A stretch of DNA of 64,000 nt. Source: Margaritifera margaritifera (Eukaryota; Mollusca; Bivalvia; Unionida; Margaritiferidae). Made by a program: the position numbers and the translations under genes. The notes under the pieces were generated by a model. That model saw only the letters and a program-made list of their open reading frames with translations. It was not told where the DNA came from and made no database searches. Below, piece by piece: positions 58,743-64,000 of the stretch (positions are counted from its first letter, which is position 1; each line of letters starts with the position of its first letter). The stretch is taken from NCBI GenBank assembly GCA_029931535.1, contig JAQPZY010001695.1, positions 7,230,001 to 7,294,000 on the forward strand. The letters run 5' to 3'.

Positions 58743-59445
58743 ATTCAGCCAAAAATCACTTGGAGCTAAATCAGGGTAGAATGAAGGATGTGTCTAAGTT
58801 TAGATGCTGTGCTCCTTTAGAAAATCTGTCATGACGGCAAATTTACGCGACGACGCGTTGTCATGGAGTACATGGATACCTCGGGTAACTGTGCGAGGAC
58901 GGGTGGTTTGTGGTATCTGATCGTTTTCTCCGATCCAAACTTTATCATTTTTTTCTTGAGTCGGGTTAAAAAAAAGTAAATCCGTGTTTCATCACTTATG
59001 AGAATCTCGTTCAAAACGTCTCTGGTCAATCTTTTCATGTTTGGCGAGTAGGTATTTGGCGATTTCAACCCGAGTCTGGTTTTCATCAGCCGTCCACAAC
59101 AAATGCGGGACCCATCTTGCACAAACCTTTCTGAGCTTCAAATGATTCTTCAATATATTAAAAGCAGCTGAAGAATTAATGGCCGTGATAATAGAAATAT
59201 CATCCGCATTATACAGAGCTCACTAATCGCAGACAACGGTCTTCCAGAACCTAGGTCATCGTCCATGGATTCGCAACCATCTTTAAAAGGATTAAACCAT
59301 CTCAAAATCGTAGGATATAACAGAGAGCTGCATTCATAACTCTATCCAAGTCGGCCTTGATATCAGCCAGAGAGTATGGTAAAAGCGCCCGGATTTTACG
59401 GTATGCTCTTTGCACAGTAGTATAATTGTTATCATTCTCCGACAT
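58743..59445 (-). pseudogene. Degraded mariner-family transposase (DD34D)
   Basis: Read on the minus strand from an ATG at 59443-59445, the fragments spell an N-terminal helix-turn-helix region ending in WFNPFKDG and SGRPLSAI, and then RWVPHLL. The three catalytic-Asp motifs follow: SDET (58985-58996), HDNA (58854-58865) and LAPSDFW (58749-58769). The spacing between the second and third Asp is 34 residues, the mariner signature, with two stops in between. There are frameshifts, and about 50 codons are missing between the first and second motifs. No functional enzyme can be made. No terminal repeats were identified. Confidence 0.85.
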
Positions 59446-60222
59446 TTTTACGTCACTGTCATTTACCTATGTTACGTCACAAGCATATATCTGCCGGTGT
59501 CCTGCGTGCTGCACGTGCAGCTGCGGATCATTTTACAGAACGTTATTTTGTCTATCAATCGGCATTAAATTTATTGACTGGTTGAAAGAAACATAAAAGT
59601 TAGAAGAAAATTTTCAGAACTTTTCAAATACTTCTCGTAAATACGACTTAGGGACACAAATCCCCCCCCCCCCCAATGTAGATATAAATGCATTCTTTTT
59701 CCGAGCTAGCATTTCAGTTTCGCTTTACTAAAACAGTGGAAGCCTGCAATTCCCATAAGTATCCTCTCCCTAGCACCTGACGGTACAAGGTAATACAAAA
59801 TTGGAGATAAATAAATAAAAAAATAACAAATAATAATAATAATAATTTAAAAAAAAATAATAAAATAATAAAAATAACGATGATAAGGCCATCAACAGGC
59901 ACGAAGATTTTCTAAAATTCATTTTTTAAAATTTAGTTATGAATATTTCAAAAGATTCATATTTTGTTCGCAATACATAAAGTTTACTAATATTTATATG
60001 TGTTAGGTGCGTTTTAGTTGCTTACCGCTATAACCAATCCCGACTCGATCGAAATTAATGAATACAGTAGGCATGGCATATTTTTACAGCAATTAAAGAA
60101 ATGACCAACTTTCATAATTACTTGCTTATATACGAGTCTTCTTCTAAGGTATATACTACTGAACCTCTAACGGTTAGATGGACAAAATACTAAGAAAGAG
60201 TCACTCTTTAATTTGAGTTAGC

Positions 60223-60254
<32 letters not shown>

Positions 60255-60333
60255 CGACGACGACAATGGCAGCAAAAGCTGCAGTACCAGTTGTAGTAGT
60301 AATACGAAGAAAACACAGACAGTAGTAGAATTA

Positions 60334-60492
60334 GTATGTATGTATGTATGTATGTATGTATGTATGTATGTATGTATGTATGTATGTATGTATGTATGTA
60401 TGCATGCATGCATGCATGCATGGATGTATGTATGTATGTATGTATGTATGTATGTATGTATGTATGTATGTATGTATGTATGTATGTATGTA

Positions 60493-60528
<36 letters not shown>

Positions 60529-60640
60529 TGTATGTATGTATGTATGTATGTATGTATGTATGTGTATGTATGTATGCATGCATGTATGTATGTATGTATG
60601 TATGTATGTATGTATGTATGTATGTATGTATGTATGTACG
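60334..60640 (+). repeat. (TATG)n microsatellite with associated repeat flank
   Basis: About 300 bp, followed by GTTTAACGACACATAAGCAC and GATTATATAGTGCCA, the same flank as at 9.34 kb. Confidence 0.95.
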
Positions 60641-60644
60641 AATC

Positions 60645-63310
60645 TATGAATGTAAAGGGTTTAACGACACATAAGCACAATCCTGATTATATAGTGCCAA
60701 CTAAGTTAAGTTGTCCATACAAAAAAATGCATACGAAACAAAAGTAAAGACAAAAAGGGGTAAAATTATTAAAATAAAAGCTACATTTTTTATATAAACT
60801 GCACTCATTTAAAATGACCAAATTTCTCTTCGCTGGAACATCGTCACAGAACGCATCAAAGTGGTAGAAGTAGTAGTTATTGGTGTTGTTGATGTTACAG
60901 GAAGAAGAAGAACAGAACAAACATCAACTTAAAAAATTAATACTTAGCTAAAGTTCTGTGTGTGTGTGTCTGTGCGTGGGTGTTTGCTTTGTTCAATTCG
61001 TTAACATGGTTGTACGAGTGGGTCCAAATTCAAATCAAAGTTTTGATCTTTGTTGGATCTATGGTTAATACATTACGATAACTAAACATCAGAACACGAT
61101 TATATGAATATGGTTTTAATAGGCTGTCTCAGTCTTCGTCAGCTTCTTGCTTGCAATGAAATGACACATTAAGATGGTGTGTTATCACGGTTTTGTTACT
61201 CCAAAACAACGGAGTACCTCTTCTCTCTCGCACACACAGATATGAGTTATTGTGTACGTTATGTGCAATGATAATAGATTGACTATCCTACAAGTGCACT
61301 ATTATTTATTTTTTTCTGCATATGCATCACTTTCCCGGTAGGTTTACTTTGTTTGTATTTACTTATGAACATATTGGCGGTATTCCAATAACACCAGGGG
61401 TCAAGTAGGCGATTGACCCCACGGGTCCAATTGGTCAATGCCTTCGCAAAGTCAATGCACAGCATTGGAATTACCACTTCGAGAACTCGAAACTATAAGG
61501 TTTGCTGTAAAAACCTTGGCAGATAACACAGGATGTATAGTAAACATTGTTTTTTTTTCTTTCTTGTTATTTTTTTCTTCCCTTCTTTTTAAAAGTATTC
61601 TCCTGAGGCCTCTCGACATAACTTAATGATGGGCACTTAAAATTAGCTGTAAGCAAAATAGAGCACTTCTGATCGTGAGAGTAATTTCCTAAATTTCCTA
61701 GCGATTTAAAAAAAAAAAAAAAAAAAAAAAAAGAAAACAAGAAAACCAGCTTTTCTAATTGTGTTGATCCGTAGGTATATTTCCATTTAAAAACGAACTT
61801 ACCATTATTAAGTACCGAAAAAAAATTTATTTTGGAGAGATCAATTTTTTGTCCACTTCTGCTTAACAAAATAATTAAGTGTGAACCTAATACTATATAA
61901 AAGTATTTAATAAACTTCCACTAGAAGAAACAATTCCGTTTTTGAAGGTTTATAAACCTTCACTCAAAAATAACAGTTATAGATCGACCAGAACGACACT
62001 GCGCTTTGACTTGACATCAGAATAATAATATGGGCCAGGTCCACTTGAGGAATAGGTAAGGCGCAGTGCACGCTTTGTTTGTGCCTGTTATGAATGATAT
62101 AACTATATTTGGTGGTAAATAATCTAATACTGGCGTTGCTTTCGCAATAATTACATATATGTGCTATTGTTTTTAGTAATAAATAAAACATACCTGAGTA
62201 ACATCAGTTATGCAATGTATTAGCAAATTAATACCTTGAAAAGCTAGGTAGGACTAAGCCACGTTTATTATTGTCTACGAGAACCTCTCCCCCCCCCCCA
62301 CGAGTCTTATTGTCTACGAGAACACCCCCTTCCCACCCCCCACCCCCCTCCGCATCACCACTCTGTTTACTATACTGATAGATCACGTCCATGTTGTCCA
62401 TGCTGGACTGCAAGGGATGTTCTCGTTGCAGTGCACGCGCTATGAAGTGTTCTTGGTCTCACATATACTGGGGCAACCTCCACAGTTGGAAATTACTGTT
62501 TGAAATGGCCGCCATTTTGTACCGGAATCCAAGGAAACTCTTCGTACACTCTAATCATTTCGCATAATGAACTTATTCTAATTATGGATATGATCTCTAA
62601 TATCGGTCATTATTTTGGAAAATAAAAGATTTTTACAATTTATTTCCAAACTGGAATAATGGTTTTCGATAACAATGGGGGAAAATGCCGTATAAACTCA
62701 TCTTGAGCATACATTAGTCCAGAATTAAGTATGGGAAAGGCATGCATGTAGCTTGACCTGTTTCTCTTATATACCGAGTCCAAATAAATATTCCAGTGAA
62801 ATGTTAAACTGTAGGTCAGTCTGGTAGAACTGCTGTATAAACGCCAATCGTTTGAATTTTTTTTTTTATGTCGAAGATGTGCGTGCTTGCAATGATGAAG
62901 TTCTATAAAATCGATGTAGTGTATTAAACTTTAACTACATGACATTTCATGGAAGTATTGGAACTCAATCACCCAATTCTCCACTAGACTGCGTTTGTGA
63001 GCTATAGACTTCTTGGTATCCTGTTTTACTCTGGAGCAAAAAGCCTTCTGAAACAAGAGAACCAGTCTAGAAATTCTATAGTAAACTTGTCACCTAGCAA
63101 CATACAAGAGTCAGACTTGTATTTCAGTAAATTAGACTGCTTACTTCGATACTCAAATTTAAGTCCAAACTTAAATGCTGTCGGTTGAATCAATAAAAAA
63201 ACTGTATTTTGCTACTCTATGAACTAAACCAACAGATTTTATTCCACTGCAGTATTAGTTGTTTTGTGAAAACTTTATCATAAAACAGAGTTTTCTTATT
63301 TTATGAATCA
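60645..63310. other. No gene recognised
   Basis: After the repeat flank of the microsatellite the sequence is AT-rich with a poly-A tract (61708-61731) and the C-run cluster at 62.3 kb. The short open frames carry no recognisable motif. Confidence 0.45.
62286..62351 (-). other. C-run cluster (G-quadruplex-capable on minus) with a short duplication
   Basis: Several runs of five or more C. ATTGTCTACGAGAAC occurs on both sides of the first run, a small tandem duplication. Confidence 0.55.
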
Positions 63311-63714
63311 ATTTATCAATTATTTTGTAACTGACAATGTATGAATTTATCAATTATTTTGTAACTGATAATGTATCAATTGATCAATTATTTTGTAACT
63401 GACAATGTATCAGTTGATCAATTATTTTTTAACTGACAATGAATCAATTTATCAATTATTTTGTAACTGACAATGTATCAATTGATCAATTATTTTGTAA
63501 CTGACAATGAATCAATTTGTCAATTATTTTGCAACTGACAATGTATCAATTTATCAATTATTTTGTAACCGACAATGAATCAATTTGTCAATTATTTTGT
63601 AACTGACAATGTATCAATTTGTCAATTATTTTGTAACTGACAATGAATCAATTTGTCAATTATTTTGTAACTGACAATGTATCAATTTATCAATTATTTT
63701 GTAACTGACAAGGT
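63311..63714 (+). repeat. Minisatellite, about 33 bp x12
   Basis: Unit ATCAATTATTTTGTAACTGA followed by CAATGTATCAATTT. ATCAATTTATCAATT and ATCAATTGATCAATT variants alternate. Confidence 0.95.
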
Positions 63715-64000
63715 GTCAAAATTTTGTTTATGCACTCTGTCGGAACAAATTCATCTCTAAAATATCGAATTTTTACATTTTTGTTTTTCAATCTATATAT
63801 TCAAAAATAAAAATAAAGGCATATATGCTGACCATGAATTATGACAAGCACAGTGTTCTGTTGTATTGTTACGAATAGCTTTGAGTTGATGTCGCAAAAC
63901 AATTGCAATATCCACGACTTACATCGTTGCTCCTGGTCGTGTGTTATCTTTTCCATCTATTATGATATCTGAATTGTAAAAATTGGGGAATAAATAAAAG

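Noticed and set aside
61283..61477. IDFAKAL on the minus strand, like a reverse transcriptase motif A
   Set aside because: No neighbouring RT motifs in any frame within 1 kb, so chance similarity.

Overview
This window looks like non-coding-rich nuclear DNA of an invertebrate animal, most likely a mollusc (inference). The grounds are AT-rich sequence with very long introns, many (TATG)n, (AT)n and (GA)n microsatellites and short minisatellites, tRNA-derived SINEs, and degraded mariner, hAT and LINE copies. A single intron-containing animal gene carries canonical GT/AG junctions. I see no prokaryotic gene organisation, CRISPR array or rRNA gene. The species cannot be named from the sequence.

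The one gene I can assemble confidently lies on the + strand from 29251 to 51369. It is a secreted S1-family (chymotrypsin-fold) serine protease in eight coding exons. Every junction has GT/AG and the phases agree throughout, giving 1206 nt, 401 residues and a stop. In order it encodes a hydrophobic leader, a compact six-cysteine domain with beta-defensin/clip-like spacing, a Thr-rich linker, and a protease domain with an R|IVGG activation site and an intact His165/Asp233/Ser345 triad. The position that carries Asp189 in trypsin is Gly, and position 226 is Ser, so cleavage after Arg/Lys is not expected. This domain combination is the most interesting content of the window.

Layout. 1-29 kb has no convincing host gene. 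It holds microsatellites, minisatellites (2.46, 11.2, 12.1, 16.2, 22.8 and 25.5 kb), two SINEs, two short hAT-like elements with target-site duplications, and three copies of an unnamed repeat (7.6, 15.7 and 26.9 kb). It also holds a family whose ends begin CTCATTCAACCAGACTCTC (3.0, 24.3 and 25.0 kb, and again at 47.4 kb). 29-51 kb is the protease gene, with an 11.7 kb first intron carrying fold-back elements, minisatellites and a SINE. Its later introns carry two SINEs, an hAT-like element, a 1.5 kb inverted-repeat element, a double-hairpin MITE, a 64/65-bp tandem repeat ending exactly at the exon 7 acceptor, and a LINE fragment. 52-64 kb has a degraded LINE reverse transcriptase (minus), a second copy of the double-hairpin MITE in opposite orientation, a mariner DD34D transposase pseudogene (minus), microsatellites and a minisatellite at 63.3 kb.

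All identifications come from reading motifs by eye. No database search, splice predictor or expression data were used.
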